Positions 8,576 through 18,254 are shown, numbered from the stretch's first letter. The stretch is 64,000 nt of DNA from Bifidobacterium apousia (GCF_007559275.1 NZ_VMHK01000002.1:310001-374000); one strand, 5' to 3'. The notes: generated from the letters alone by a model not told the origin. Program-made: numbers and translations.

Positions 8576-9481
8576 CTACTTGACAGCGCCTGCTACGATC
8601 CCTTGGTTGAGCTTGCGCTGGAAGATCACGTAGAAGATGATAGTCGGGATGATGCTGAGCAATGAAGCTGCAGCCAGGGAAGTAGCATCCATGGTGTGCT
8701 GTCCCTGAATGGTGGCCAAGGCCAGAGGGACGGTTTGCACTGAGTCGTCCATGAGGAAAGCCATGGGAATCATGTACTCGTTCCAGGTCCATACGAAGAA
8801 GAACACGAACAGTACGCTGATGGTTGGCCACGAGATGGGAAGGACGATCTTGCTCAGCACCTGTCGGCGGTTGGCGCCATCTATGGAGGCTGCTTCAAGA
8901 ATGGCTTGTGGGAAAGTGCCATATACCGCCGAGAGAAGATAGGTGCCGTATGCGCTCTGAATCACGGTGAAAATGATGATTATGGAGAGCTGAGTGTTAT
9001 AGAGACCGATGTCTTTAAAGACGGTATAGAGCGGGTAGAGCAAGGACTCTTGAGGCAGCATATTGGCCAGCATAATCAAGAGTATGATCCACCGGTTACC
9101 TTTGACGCGCCCGATGCCCAGGGCGAACGAGTTGAGAACCGAGAGCACAACCCCCATCACTGCGACAACAAGAGAGATAACCAAGCTGTTGACAAATTTC
9201 ATGGGGAAGTTGCTGCTGACCCAGAAAGATGTGATGCCGCTCATTGTCGGGTGCGCTGGAAGAGAGAGCGGCCCTGTTGCGTTATAGTCTCCGATGGTCT
9301 TAAAGGCATTCATGGCCAAGATGAGCAGAGGGAAGAGCATGATGACCGCGCCCAGAACAAGGAGGATCAGAGCCAGCCAGTTGCCCCAACTACGAATATG
9401 CTTGCTTTTCTTGTCATTGGATGTGATTGGAAGTGTAGAGCCTGACTGTTCGGTTACCATTTCCGCATTTGCTTGTGTCAT
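8576..9481 (-). CDS. Carbohydrate ABC transporter permease, MalG-like
   Basis: Inner-membrane permease of a CUT1-type sugar importer, 301 residues. About six hydrophobic segments are visible, starting at LALILLVLGAVIMLFPLLIL. The conserved EAA loop that docks the ATPase is present as EAASIDGANRRQVLSKIVLP in the second half. A strong AGAGGGGAAA ribosome site precedes the ATG. The partner permease ends 12 bp upstream. No ATPase gene lies nearby, so a shared ATPase of the MsiK type encoded elsewhere is inferred. Confidence 0.88.
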   Translation of the reverse strand: MTQANAEMVTEQSGSTLPITSNDKKSKHIRSWGNWLALILLVLGAVIMLFPLLILAMNAFKTIGDYNATGPLSLPAHPTMSGITSFWVSSNFPMKFVNSLVISLVVAVMGVVLSVLNSFALGIGRVKGNRWIILLIMLANMLPQESLLYPLYTVFKDIGLYNTQLSIIIIFTVIQSAYGTYLLSAVYGTFPQAILEAASIDGANRRQVLSKIVLPISWPTISVLFVFFFVWTWNEYMIPMAFLMDDSVQTVPLALATIQGQHTMDATSLAAASLLSIIPTIIFYVIFQRKLNQGIVAGAVK

Positions 9482-9493
9482 GGTTTCCCCTCT

Positions 9494-10432
9494 CTAGTCC
9501 ATGTTCTTTTCGACGCGTCCCTGAATCAGGGTGAACACGATAGAAAAGACGATAATCACAATGGTCAGGGCTGTGGAGATTGCAGCACCGTAACCCACTT
9601 GATGAAGTTGGAAGAACTGATTGTAGGAGTAGTAGGAAGGCACAATGGTGCTTGTGCCGGGTCCGCCCTTGGTCAGCAGGTAGACTGGCCCGAAGGTTTT
9701 CAAGGCTCCAATGGTGGCGGTCAGAATGACTACCAGGAGTTCTGGGATAATGGATGGGAGGGTTACTACTCTGAACTTCTGCCACCAGTTGGCCCCATCT
9801 AGGCTGGCGGCTTCGTAGAGTTCGGGGTCAACGCGCTGCAGCCCGGACATGAAGATGACAATTGGGTAGCCCAGCTGTATCCAGATCAAGATGAACATGA
9901 GTACGGGTAATGCGCTGCCTGGGTCTCCCAGCCAGTTGTGCTGGAGACCGCCAAGTCCTATTTTTTGTAAGAGTGCGTTGAACGCGCCATCCTCCGGCCG
10001 GAAGATCCAACCCATAATGATGGAAGCCACGGCCACTGGAAGCAACTGGGGAAGATAGTAAAGCGCCCTGATGAAAGAGGCACTGCCGGAGTTGAACTTT
10101 TTCTGAATCACATCTGTCAGGACAGAAGAAATAAGTAGGCCCAAAATAGTGGGAATGACGACTATTGCCACGATGATCCAGAAAGAGTTGATGAACGATT
10201 TCCAGAAAGTCGCGTCACCGATCAGCCGTTGCCAGTTGTGCAGGCCCACGAATCGAACGGGGCCGACACCCCGCCAGCGCGTAAAGCTGAGATAGATATT
10301 CCAGATGAAGGGAACAATGATGATTACAGCCAAGGACAATATCCCTGGAATCAGATAGGGGATGAACTTGGTCGATTTGTTGCCGGGCAGTCTTGACGCT
10401 GTCGACTGTTTACTGCTAGCGCCTTGGGACAT
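9494..10432 (-). CDS. Carbohydrate ABC transporter permease, MalF-like
   Basis: Partner permease of the same importer, 312 residues. A short hydrophilic N-terminus precedes about six membrane segments, beginning with PYLIPGILSLAVIIIVPFIW. The ATPase-docking EAA motif is YEAASLDGANWWQKFRVVTL. GGGAGG lies 7 bases before the ATG. It follows the binding-protein gene after about 110 bp that contain a stable hairpin, the usual way to keep permease expression below that of the binding protein. Confidence 0.88.
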   Translation of the reverse strand: MSQGASSKQSTASRLPGNKSTKFIPYLIPGILSLAVIIIVPFIWNIYLSFTRWRGVGPVRFVGLHNWQRLIGDATFWKSFINSFWIIVAIVVIPTILGLLISSVLTDVIQKKFNSGSASFIRALYYLPQLLPVAVASIIMGWIFRPEDGAFNALLQKIGLGGLQHNWLGDPGSALPVLMFILIWIQLGYPIVIFMSGLQRVDPELYEAASLDGANWWQKFRVVTLPSIIPELLVVILTATIGALKTFGPVYLLTKGGPGTSTIVPSYYSYNQFFQLHQVGYGAAISTALTIVIIVFSIVFTLIQGRVEKNMD

Positions 10433-10478
10433 GGCAGCCTCCCGATCTCCTTATTTGCTAGTTAATATTGGGAAGGAT

Positions 10479-10512
10479 GGACGGTGCTTTCCGAACATGA
10501 CAAGCACCGTCC
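10479..10512 (-). promoter_or_regulatory. Intercistronic hairpin between binding protein and permease genes
   Basis: GGACGGTGCTT (10479-10489) pairs perfectly with AAGCACCGTCC (10502-10512), loop of 12. No T-run follows, so partial termination or 3' protection of the binding-protein message is more likely than full termination. Confidence 0.55.
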
Positions 10513-10542
10513 AGCCCAGATAATGATTGGATTGCGTGGAGC

Positions 10543-11850
10543 CTAGTCCTTGACGTCCATGTCTTTGACGCCTGAAGTATAGGCATCCTTGATGGCGTTC
10601 AGGGTTTGATCCGGGTTCTTGGTGCCATTGACAAGCTCCTGAAGGGCGGCAGGCATGGCATCTGTCAGATTGGCAGCTGGGTAATCAGGGTAATAGGAGA
10701 GTGCATTCTTCTTGGAGAATTTTGCGTACTCTTCGGCCATAGCCTTGTTCTTGGGGTTGTCGATGCTGTTGTTATCTGCGGCAACAGGGATTCCACCATG
10801 CTTGGCGATTCCATTCTGCTCTTTTTTGGACAGGACAATGTCGATCAGCTGAGCGGCCAGTTCCTTATGCTTGCTCTTCTCAGGAATAGTCAGCAGATTG
10901 CCGGTGCATCCCTGTGCGAACTTGGAACCAGGCAGAATAGAGGCATCCCAGTCGAAGTTCTTAATCTGCTCCACAAAACGACCTTGGTTCCAAGTGCCGG
11001 TCTGATAAATCGGGTAATCACCTTTGATGAAGGAAGTTGTGGTGTCCTCGGCCTTGAGACCGGTGGCATTACGGGAGATGTATCCTTTGTTCAACCAATC
11101 ATTCAAAGTCTCAGTGGCATAGGACAGGGCTGGATCTTTCCAATTTACTGGGTGCTTATACATCTGCCAATCTTGAATCAAGCCCTTATCTGCCTTGGTG
11201 GAGACCAGCTGCCACCAGAGCCAGAGCACGCCGAACTCACCGGCATCAGCTGCGATGGGTGTAACGCCTGCATCCTTGAACTTTTGGCACGCTTCCTCGA
11301 ACTCGGCTAGAGTAGTTGGTTCCTTGATGTTGTGCTTGGCAAACAGATCCTTGTTGTAATAGACGCGCTGGTACTCGGCATAATTGGGGGCACCGTACCA
11401 AGTGTCGCCGTCCATGACACCTTTGTCGTTGTACCTGGCCATGGAGGAATCTGCTTTGGTCACTTTCTTGTCCCATCCATACTTCTTGACATAGGGACCC
11501 AAGTCACTGAGGAGTCCCATGGAGGAGAGCATGCCAGCGCTTCCGTTTCCTCTATTGGATTCCATAATGTCTGGAGCTTGGTCAGAATTCAGGAATTGGC
11601 TGCTATTCTGTGCGATCTGGGCGAAGGACTTGACTTCGAATTTGACCTTGACCCCTGTCTTCTTCGTAAAATCGGCTGCAGCCTCTTTCCAAGCCATGGT
11701 TTGAGCGGAGGTCTCTTTGTCATAGTGCCAGAAGGAAATGCTCTCAGGCTTTTGTTCTTCCGACTGGCTTCCACCGCTCCCGCATGCTGCCAAGGTCGCT
11801 ACCGTCGATGCGGCAACTAATAAAGTAGCTAGCGCTTTCTTCATTCTCAT
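10543..11850 (-). CDS. Sugar ABC transporter substrate-binding lipoprotein
   Basis: Extracellular solute-binding protein (family 1, CUT1), 435 residues from ATG 11850. The signal peptide ends in the lipobox LAAC with Cys23, so it is lipid-anchored outside the membrane. Tryptophan- and tyrosine-rich segments such as ISFWHYDKETS and GVLWLWWQLVS are typical of sugar-binding clefts. A GTG at 11859 is an alternative start, but AAAGGAA is better placed for 11850. The sugar cannot be identified. A perfect LacI-type operator lies 44 bp upstream of the start, so the gene is probably induced when its sugar or a derivative relieves the neighbouring repressor. Confidence 0.88.
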   Translation of the reverse strand: MRMKKALATLLVAASTVATLAACGSGGSQSEEQKPESISFWHYDKETSAQTMAWKEAAADFTKKTGVKVKFEVKSFAQIAQNSSQFLNSDQAPDIMESNRGNGSAGMLSSMGLLSDLGPYVKKYGWDKKVTKADSSMARYNDKGVMDGDTWYGAPNYAEYQRVYYNKDLFAKHNIKEPTTLAEFEEACQKFKDAGVTPIAADAGEFGVLWLWWQLVSTKADKGLIQDWQMYKHPVNWKDPALSYATETLNDWLNKGYISRNATGLKAEDTTTSFIKGDYPIYQTGTWNQGRFVEQIKNFDWDASILPGSKFAQGCTGNLLTIPEKSKHKELAAQLIDIVLSKKEQNGIAKHGGIPVAADNNSIDNPKNKAMAEEYAKFSKKNALSYYPDYPAANLTDAMPAALQELVNGTKNPDQTLNAIKDAYTSGVKDMDVKD

Positions 11851-11893
11851 ATTCTTCACTTTCCTTTTTGCGTTTGACGAAAACTACTCTGTG

Positions 11894-11909
11894 ATCGAAA
11901 CGTTTCGAT
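11894..11909. promoter_or_regulatory. LacI-family operator, perfect palindrome
   Basis: ATCGAAACGTTTCGAT is a perfect 16-bp palindrome with the central CG of LacI/GalR operators, upstream of the binding-protein gene. A closely related site precedes the lacI-type gene, which supports regulation by that product. Confidence 0.8.
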
Positions 11910-12034
11910 TCAAAAAAATATACCTCCCTAATTGTGATATTTATGGACACAAACTTGTGAATGTCGGTCGGAACTTATAAAACTGAGGAGCTTCATCGCT
12001 TTGCCTCGTTGATGCAAGGAGCTGATTGATTATT

Positions 12035-13075
12035 TCATACTGTACCTCCTTCAGTGATGGACCGAACACTGGCCAAGGAACCACGATCGACCAGTTCTGG
12101 TTCAAATAGACGGACAGCCCCCCGTATATCGCGTTTATCCTCGATAGCATTCCGCAAAATGCTGACGGCTCCAGTGCACAGTTTGCCAGGGGTAAATGGG
12201 ATTTCACTGATGGGCTGATGAACAAGTTCCTTTTCTAAGTAGGTTCCACAGGAGAGAACAGAACAGTCATCTGGTATAGAGATTCCGGCATTCTGCATGG
12301 AATCCAAAACGGCATTGAGTATATCCGAGCCGGACTGATTGATAAGGGCTGTGGGATGTTCTGGACCATTGATAATCCTTTGGGTAAATTGATTAGCATC
12401 GAAGTTGTGATGATCCACCTTTTCCGATTCGATCAAAGTAATACCTAGAGCTTGTGTCTCCTTGAGAAGTGCTTCGTAGAACAGAATCATGTAACCTGCA
12501 CCGCGCTGATAGTCCTCTTCCAGACCCCTGAGAAAGGCGATGGTACGGTGTCCAAGGCGGTAGAGGGTTTGCGCGGCCATTTGTCCCATTTTAGTGAAGT
12601 CAATGTCAATACAGGCACAGTCCTGATGCTCGACAGGGTAGCCGATGGCCACACATGGTTTGCTATACAGATGAGCTAGCGCAGCCCGTTGATCGTTGTG
12701 CATCAAGTCGAGAAGGATTACCCCTTCGACTAGATTGCTGCCCGTCACTCGTTGGATGTCGATCACAGCCTCTTCACTGGTCAATATGAGTACGTCGTAC
12801 CCAGCGTCCTTAGCCTGTTTGGCAGTTTCCAGAAAATACGCATTGTATTGGGTCTGGTTCATTTCATCGCGGATGGGCTCACTTATAGCAATGATCCGAT
12901 TATGTCCGCCCCGCAGGCGCTGCGCGCTGGCATTCGGGATGTAGCCTAGCTCTTCTACTGCTTGACGAACTTTTTCAGCGGTTTTTGGAGAAATGGAGCG
13001 TTTGCCTGAAAAGACATACGAGACTGTGCTCACGGATACTCCAGCCAGTCGAGCCACATCCTTTATGCCAGGCAT
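12035..13075 (-). CDS. LacI-family transcriptional regulator
   Basis: A 346-residue repressor with an N-terminal helix-turn-helix and hinge: IKDVARLAGVSVSTVSYVF (about residues 4-22) followed by ELGYIPNASAQRL, then a periplasmic-binding-protein-like effector domain. The frame also offers ATG 13105, but that codon abuts the operator, while ATG 13075 follows GAGGTGGAG, so 13075 is preferred. It lies upstream of and on the same strand as the sugar importer. Near-identical operators before its own gene and before the importer indicate autoregulation and control of sugar uptake. The effector is unknown, presumably the imported sugar. Confidence 0.88.
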   Translation of the reverse strand: MPGIKDVARLAGVSVSTVSYVFSGKRSISPKTAEKVRQAVEELGYIPNASAQRLRGGHNRIIAISEPIRDEMNQTQYNAYFLETAKQAKDAGYDVLILTSEEAVIDIQRVTGSNLVEGVILLDLMHNDQRAALAHLYSKPCVAIGYPVEHQDCACIDIDFTKMGQMAAQTLYRLGHRTIAFLRGLEEDYQRGAGYMILFYEALLKETQALGITLIESEKVDHHNFDANQFTQRIINGPEHPTALINQSGSDILNAVLDSMQNAGISIPDDCSVLSCGTYLEKELVHQPISEIPFTPGKLCTGAVSILRNAIEDKRDIRGAVRLFEPELVDRGSLASVRSITEGGTV

Positions 13076-13107
13076 CTCCACCTCGTTGTTTATGCTTACG
13101 ATCATCG

Positions 13108-13121
13108 TCGAAACGTTTCAA
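13108..13121. promoter_or_regulatory. LacI-family operator at the regulator's own promoter
   Basis: TCGAAACGTTTCAA matches the core GAAACGTTTC of the site at 11894-11909 with slightly imperfect ends. Its position just upstream of the regulator fits autorepression. Confidence 0.7.
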
Positions 13122-13481
13122 CAAGTTACCATAGCATAACTTTCCGTAACAAGTCAATATGCTTAGAATCATGCTTGTGTTGACGTGAAATAGCCAATTT
13201 ATGGCTGAGGCATAGAAAGATCCCAACATACGTGTCGAGAAGAGCACTGTGGCAAACGAGGTTGGTTCTATGCTCCTCACGGGGCATGTGGCTTTGGATG
13301 GATTTAAAGCGTCGATTCATGACGATGCCGAGCAGGTAGCCCTGTTTCTCATGCGCTGATTCCTGCTCGGCATGGTTGGCTAAACTTGTTCTACATGAGC
13401 AGTGATTGGCTCGGAGGAGCCTCGGCCCCCTTGTCGGTCCATACGCCTAGCGGCACAAACCGCATAAAAGGAAAGGAACCT
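13122..13481. other. Divergent intergenic region with a 12-bp inverted repeat
   Basis: No gene is supported here. It separates the lacI-type gene from pepN and must hold both promoters. ATGCCGAGCAGG (13325-13336) and CCTGCTCGGCAT (13362-13373) form a perfect inverted repeat with a 25-base spacer; role unknown. The pepN ribosome site AAGGAAAGGAAC is at the right end. Confidence 0.5.
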
Positions 13482-16097
13482 ATGCCTGGAGCAAATTTGA
13501 CTCGTGTGGAAGCCGAAGAGCGAGCCGTCGTCGTATCCAATGTCAGCTACAAGGTCAATCTGGACCTGACCAAGGGGCCTGCCACCTTCCCCTCCACGGC
13601 CCTGATCGACTTTGATGCCCGGCCGGGGGAGCCCACCTTTGTGGATCTGATCGCCGACCAGGTCAGCCTGATCGAGCTCAACGGCCAGCGCCTGGACCCG
13701 GCCCTGGCCTTCCGGGACGACCGGATTGAGCTTAACGACCTGCACGAGCACAACCAGCTGCGGGTGGAGGCCCTCTGCCGTTATTCGCGCACAGGCGAGG
13801 GGCTGCATCGCAGCGTGGACCCCTCGGATGGCAACGTCTACCTCTACTCCCAGTTCGAGGTGCCTGACGCCCGCAGGGTCTACGCGGTCTTCGACCAGCC
13901 GGACATCAAGGCCGTCTTCGACTTCACCGTGGACGCCCCGGCGTCCTGGACGGTCCTGTCCAACATGCCTCCCGCCTCCCATCAGGACCTGGACAGCCGC
14001 ACCGCCGAGGGAACCCTGGAGGGCGGCCGCATCGAAGGCGTGACCCGCTGGGTCTTCCAGACCACACCGGTCATGAGCTCCTACCTGACCGCCTTCGCCG
14101 CCGGACCCTATGCCCAGTGGACCAGCGAGTATCAGAACGAGGATGGGCGGACCATCCCCATGGGCCTGTACTGCCGCCAGGCGCTGAAGGACTCCCTGGA
14201 CGGGGACGCCGAATACCTCTTCGATGTGACCAAGAAGGGCTTCGCCTTCTACGCCAAGACCTGGGACTTGCCCTTCCCCTGGGCCAAATATGACCAGATC
14301 TTCGTGCCCGAATACAATGCGGGCGCCATGGAGAACATCGGCCTGGTCACCTTCCGCGACTCCTACGTCTTCGAGTCCAAGGCCACCGGTGCCCAGATCA
14401 ACCGCCGCGTGGAGACTGTCCTGCACGAGCTGGCCCACATGTGGTTCGGCGACCTGGTGACCATGAAGTGGTGGAACGACCTGTGGCTGAACGAGTCCTT
14501 CGCCGAGTTCATGTCGACCCTGGCCACTGCCGAGGCCACTGAGTGGACCGACGACTGGGCCACCTTCTGCTCCGGCGAGAAGAGCTGGGCCCTGACCGAG
14601 GATCAGCTGCCCACCACCCATCCTGTTGTCGCCCCCATCCGCGACCTGCACGACACCGAGGTCAACTTCGACGGCATCACCTACGCCAAGGGCGGTTCCG
14701 TCTTGAAGCAGCTGGTCGCCTACGTGGGCCGTGAGCGCTTCTTCCAGGGCATCCACAACTATCTGACGGCTCATGCCCATGGCAATGCCACCTTGAAGGA
14801 TCTGCTGACCGAGCTGGAGAAGACCAGCGGCCGCGATCTGGGCAACTGGTCCCGGCTCTGGCTTGAGGAGGCCGGCATCACCACGCTGACCAGCCGGGTG
14901 CAGACCGACGAGCAGGGGATCATCACCGCCATGCGGATCGACCAGACCGCCCCCGAGGAGCATCCGGTCCTGCGCCCGCACCGTCTGGCTGTGGGCTTCT
15001 ACGACGAGGCTCAGTCCGGCAAGGTGGTGCGTACAGACCGGTTCGAGCTGGATCTGGAGGGCCAGGGAGCCGAAGTGCCCCAGGCTGTTGGCAGGAAGCG
15101 TCCGGCCCTGATCCTGATCAACGACGATGACCTGACCTATGCCAAGCTGCGCCTAGACCGGGACTCTCTGGAGTATGCCACGCAGAACCTGTACCGGATC
15201 GAGGATCGCCTGGCCCGGGCCGTGGTCTGGCTCAGCCTGTGGGACATGACCCGGGATGCGCAGTTCCCTGCTGAGCGCTTCATCAGCCTGAGCCTGAAGG
15301 CCCTGGCCACCGAGCACCAGTCCACCACCTTCCGCTACGCCCTGTCGCAGATCTCCACGGCCGCCCACCACTTCACCGCCTCCCGTCGCCGCCAGCCCAT
15401 GCTGCAGCTGGTGGCCAGCACGCTCTGGGATCTGGCCATGAAGGCCCAGCCGGGTTCTGACGAGCAGTTCCAGCTGGTCCGCGCCTACCTGGGCTATGGG
15501 GACGATGCCGACTTCGAGGATCACGCCCGTGGCCTGCTGAGCGGCGACCTGAAGCTGGAGGGGCTGACCATCGACAACAACACCCGCTGGCTGATCATTC
15601 ACGCCTTGTCCGCCCACGACCTGCTGGCTGACGGCGAGATCGACCGGGAGCTGGCCGCTCGAGACACCACCGAGAACCGCGAGTTCGCCATGGGCGCCCG
15701 GGCCGCCCGCCCGACGGCTGAGGCCAAGGCCTGGGCCTGGGATCAGGCCCTGCACAACGAGGATCTGACCAACTCGCAGATCGAAGCTGTGGCCGACGGC
15801 TTCTCCGGCTCGGGGGACCAGGAGCTCTTCACACCCTACGTGGACCGCTTCTTCACAGCCGTGGACGAGGTATGGGCCCAGAAGACCTTCCACATCGCGG
15901 AGACCCTGCTCAACCCCCTGTCTGCAGGCGGACTCTACCCGTCCAAGGCCGATCCGGCCGCCCTGGTCAAGGCGGGCGATGCCTGGCTGGCCGACCACGC
16001 CGAGGCTCCCAAGGCCCTGCGCGGGATGATCATCCAGAACACGGAGTCCTCCAGGCGCATTCTCAAGGTCCGCGAATACAACGAGCGTCTGCGCTGA
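13482..16097 (+). CDS. pepN: Aminopeptidase N (M1 family)
   Basis: Cytoplasmic zinc metallo-aminopeptidase of 871 residues, the usual length, that trims N-terminal residues from peptides. The exopeptidase motif GAMEN is at residues 281-285, and the zinc site HELAH is at 315-319 with the third ligand in NESFAEF (Glu338). The C-terminal third is the helical ERAP1-like domain. The frame is open further upstream, but AAGGAAAGGAAC sits at the right distance from ATG 13482. It is transcribed alone, divergent from the LacI regulator. Confidence 0.95.
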   Translation: MPGANLTRVEAEERAVVVSNVSYKVNLDLTKGPATFPSTALIDFDARPGEPTFVDLIADQVSLIELNGQRLDPALAFRDDRIELNDLHEHNQLRVEALCRYSRTGEGLHRSVDPSDGNVYLYSQFEVPDARRVYAVFDQPDIKAVFDFTVDAPASWTVLSNMPPASHQDLDSRTAEGTLEGGRIEGVTRWVFQTTPVMSSYLTAFAAGPYAQWTSEYQNEDGRTIPMGLYCRQALKDSLDGDAEYLFDVTKKGFAFYAKTWDLPFPWAKYDQIFVPEYNAGAMENIGLVTFRDSYVFESKATGAQINRRVETVLHELAHMWFGDLVTMKWWNDLWLNESFAEFMSTLATAEATEWTDDWATFCSGEKSWALTEDQLPTTHPVVAPIRDLHDTEVNFDGITYAKGGSVLKQLVAYVGRERFFQGIHNYLTAHAHGNATLKDLLTELEKTSGRDLGNWSRLWLEEAGITTLTSRVQTDEQGIITAMRIDQTAPEEHPVLRPHRLAVGFYDEAQSGKVVRTDRFELDLEGQGAEVPQAVGRKRPALILINDDDLTYAKLRLDRDSLEYATQNLYRIEDRLARAVVWLSLWDMTRDAQFPAERFISLSLKALATEHQSTTFRYALSQISTAAHHFTASRRRQPMLQLVASTLWDLAMKAQPGSDEQFQLVRAYLGYGDDADFEDHARGLLSGDLKLEGLTIDNNTRWLIIHALSAHDLLADGEIDRELAARDTTENREFAMGARAARPTAEAKAWAWDQALHNEDLTNSQIEAVADGFSGSGDQELFTPYVDRFFTAVDEVWAQKTFHIAETLLNPLSAGGLYPSKADPAALVKAGDAWLADHAEAPKALRGMIIQNTESSRRILKVREYNERLR

Positions 16098-16194
16098 ACA
16101 CCCTGCCTGCCCCGATCCGAGTGGCGACGGGTCAGGGGCGGGGCCATAATGAATCTGTCGCCTGTATGCAGAATGGTAGGTTCGGAGGAGAGCA

Positions 16195-17571
16195 ATGCCC
16201 AGATTATTCGGTACCGATGGTGTACGCGGTTTAGCCAATAGAGACCTGACTGCACAGCTGGCCCTGGATCTGGGCGATGCAGCGGTCCGTGTCCTAGGTC
16301 GTGGCGCGGATCGGTCCGCTGGTCGCCGACGGGCCCTGATCGGCCGCGACACCCGGGTCTCCGGGGACTTTCTGGCATCAGCCTTGGCTGCCGGTATGTC
16401 ATCAGGCGGCTTCGACGTGATCGATGTGGGCATCATCCCCACTCCGGGCATCGCCTACCTGACCAGCGTGCTGAACGTGGAGATGGGTGCGGTCATCTCC
16501 GCCTCCCACAACCCCATGCCCGACAACGGCATCAAGTTCTTCGCCCGGGGCGGCTTCAAGCTCCAGGATTCCAAGGAGGACGACATCGAAGCGGTCCTGG
16601 GCCAGGATTGGGAGCGTCCGGTAGGCGAGGGCGTGGGCCGCGTCTCCCATGACACCGTGACCGCCACCAACATGTACATCGACCACCTTGTTGAAGCAGT
16701 TGCCCCTGTCGCCCCCGACAAGACCCAGACCAAGCCCTTGGATGGTCTGCGGATCGTGGCCGACTGCGCCAACGGAGCCACCTCGGTGGTAGCCCCCGAG
16801 GCCCTGCGCCGGGCCGGGGCGGACGTGGTGGTCATCAACGCCTCGCCTGACGGCTACAACATCAACAAGCACGCCGGATCCACCCATCCCGAGCAGTTGC
16901 AGGCCATGGTCCGGGCCTCGGATGCGGTCATGGGCGTGGCCTTCGATGGGGATGCCGACCGCTGTCTGGCGGTGGACGAAGAGGGTCACATGGTCAACGG
17001 CGATCAGATCATGGGCATCCTGGCTCGTGCTAAGCAGCGCGAGGGGAAGCTGGCCAACGACACCCTGGTGGTCACTGTCATGAGCAACCTGGGACTCAAG
17101 CTGGCCCTGAAGCAGATGGGCATCGTCACCGTCCAGACGGCTGTGGGCGACCGCTACGTCCTGGAGGAGATGCTGCGCGGAGGCTATACCTTGGGCGGCG
17201 AGCAGTCCGGGCACGTCATCAACCGGGAGTTCGCCACCACCGGCGACGGGACCCTGACGGCCCTGACCCTGGCCAAGGAGGTTGTGCGCTCGGGCAAGAG
17301 CCTCAAGGAACTGGCCGCCGACTTCCCCCAGCTGCCCCAGCAGCTGATCAACGTGCCCGGGGTGGACAAAAACGCGGCACGCACCAACGCCAAGGTTCAG
17401 GATGCGGTCGAGGCGGAGGAGCGGATGCTGGGCAGCACCGGCCGGGTTCTGCTGCGGCCATCGGGCACCGAACCCCTGGTCAGGGTCATGGTCGAGGCGG
17501 CCACCCAGGAGCAGGCCGACCAGGTCTGCCAGCGGCTGGCGTCGGTCGTGGCTGACGAGCTGGCCATCTAA
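16195..17571 (+). CDS. glmM: Phosphoglucosamine mutase
   Basis: Converts glucosamine-6-phosphate to glucosamine-1-phosphate for UDP-GlcNAc and peptidoglycan synthesis. 458 residues with all family hallmarks: N-terminal LFGTDGVRG, the phosphoserine loop ISASHNPMPDNG with Ser104, the metal loop FDGDADR, the sugar loop GGEQSGH, and the phosphate-binding RPSGTEP near the C-terminus. GGAGGAG precedes the ATG. def follows after 29 bp, probably in one operon. Confidence 0.96.
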   Translation: MPRLFGTDGVRGLANRDLTAQLALDLGDAAVRVLGRGADRSAGRRRALIGRDTRVSGDFLASALAAGMSSGGFDVIDVGIIPTPGIAYLTSVLNVEMGAVISASHNPMPDNGIKFFARGGFKLQDSKEDDIEAVLGQDWERPVGEGVGRVSHDTVTATNMYIDHLVEAVAPVAPDKTQTKPLDGLRIVADCANGATSVVAPEALRRAGADVVVINASPDGYNINKHAGSTHPEQLQAMVRASDAVMGVAFDGDADRCLAVDEEGHMVNGDQIMGILARAKQREGKLANDTLVVTVMSNLGLKLALKQMGIVTVQTAVGDRYVLEEMLRGGYTLGGEQSGHVINREFATTGDGTLTALTLAKEVVRSGKSLKELAADFPQLPQQLINVPGVDKNAARTNAKVQDAVEAEERMLGSTGRVLLRPSGTEPLVRVMVEAATQEQADQVCQRLASVVADELAI

Positions 17572-17600
17572 AGCGACGAACCAGAAAGGCGGAATCATCC

Positions 17601-18254
17601 ATGTTCGGCAGAAAGGCGGCCTTCGACGCCGACCTCAACCACCGGGTGGAGTCCATGCTGGCCGAGGCCGGCAAAGAAGAGCTCCTGCCCATCGTGCAGA
17701 TGGGCGAGCCCGTCCTGCGCCAGCAGACTCAGCCCTACCAGGGTCAGCTGGCAGCCAAGACGCTGAACAGGCTGCTCAAGGCCATGCGCACCACCATGCT
17801 TGAGGCCCCGGGCGTGGGACTGGCAGCGCCCCAGGTGGGCCTGGGGCTGGCCATCGCCGTCATCGAGGACCATGTCCGCGACGACGAGGATGATCCGCGC
17901 CAGATCGACGAGTTGCCCTTCAGGGTCATCATCAACCCCTCCTATGAACCTATCGGGCAGGAGACCGCGGCCTTCTATGAGGGATGTCTGTCCCTGGAAG
18001 GATTCCAGGCGGTCCGGCGGCGTTGGCTGGACATCACTGCCAGCTGGGAGGATCGTTCCGGGCGCAAGCACCGCCAGCACATGCACGGCTGGCCGGCCCG
18101 CATCTTCCAGCATGAGACCGACCATCTGTCGGGCGAGGTCTACATCGACAAGGCCGAGATTCGCAGCTTGTCCTCCGACGACAACCTGAGCGAGTACTGG
18201 GCCTACGACCCGGTCCCCACCGAGGCGGCGCGGGAGCTGGGATTCACCATCTGA
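17601..18254 (+). CDS. def: Peptide deformylase
   Basis: Removes the formyl group from nascent N-terminal methionine. All three metal-site motifs are present: GVGLAAPQVG (residues 71-80), EGCLS (127-131) and HETDH (171-175). At 217 residues it is slightly longer than minimal deformylases because of an N-terminal extension, as in other bifidobacterial and actinobacterial forms. AGAAAGGCGG precedes the ATG. It is likely co-transcribed with glmM and convergent with the SRAP gene, whose stop is only 14 bp away. Confidence 0.95.
   Translation: MFGRKAAFDADLNHRVESMLAEAGKEELLPIVQMGEPVLRQQTQPYQGQLAAKTLNRLLKAMRTTMLEAPGVGLAAPQVGLGLAIAVIEDHVRDDEDDPRQIDELPFRVIINPSYEPIGQETAAFYEGCLSLEGFQAVRRRWLDITASWEDRSGRKHRQHMHGWPARIFQHETDHLSGEVYIDKAEIRSLSSDDNLSEYWAYDPVPTEAARELGFTI

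Noticed and set aside
13122-13481. Possible tRNA or riboswitch in the lacI-pepN gap
   Set aside because: No cloverleaf, T-loop or known aptamer core was found; only one simple inverted repeat.
16402-17598. Long minus-strand ORF opposite glmM, and similar ones opposite rnj, pepN and the MFS genes
   Set aside because: Shadows caused by high GC content; low-complexity His/Gly/Asp-rich products overlapping clear conserved genes.
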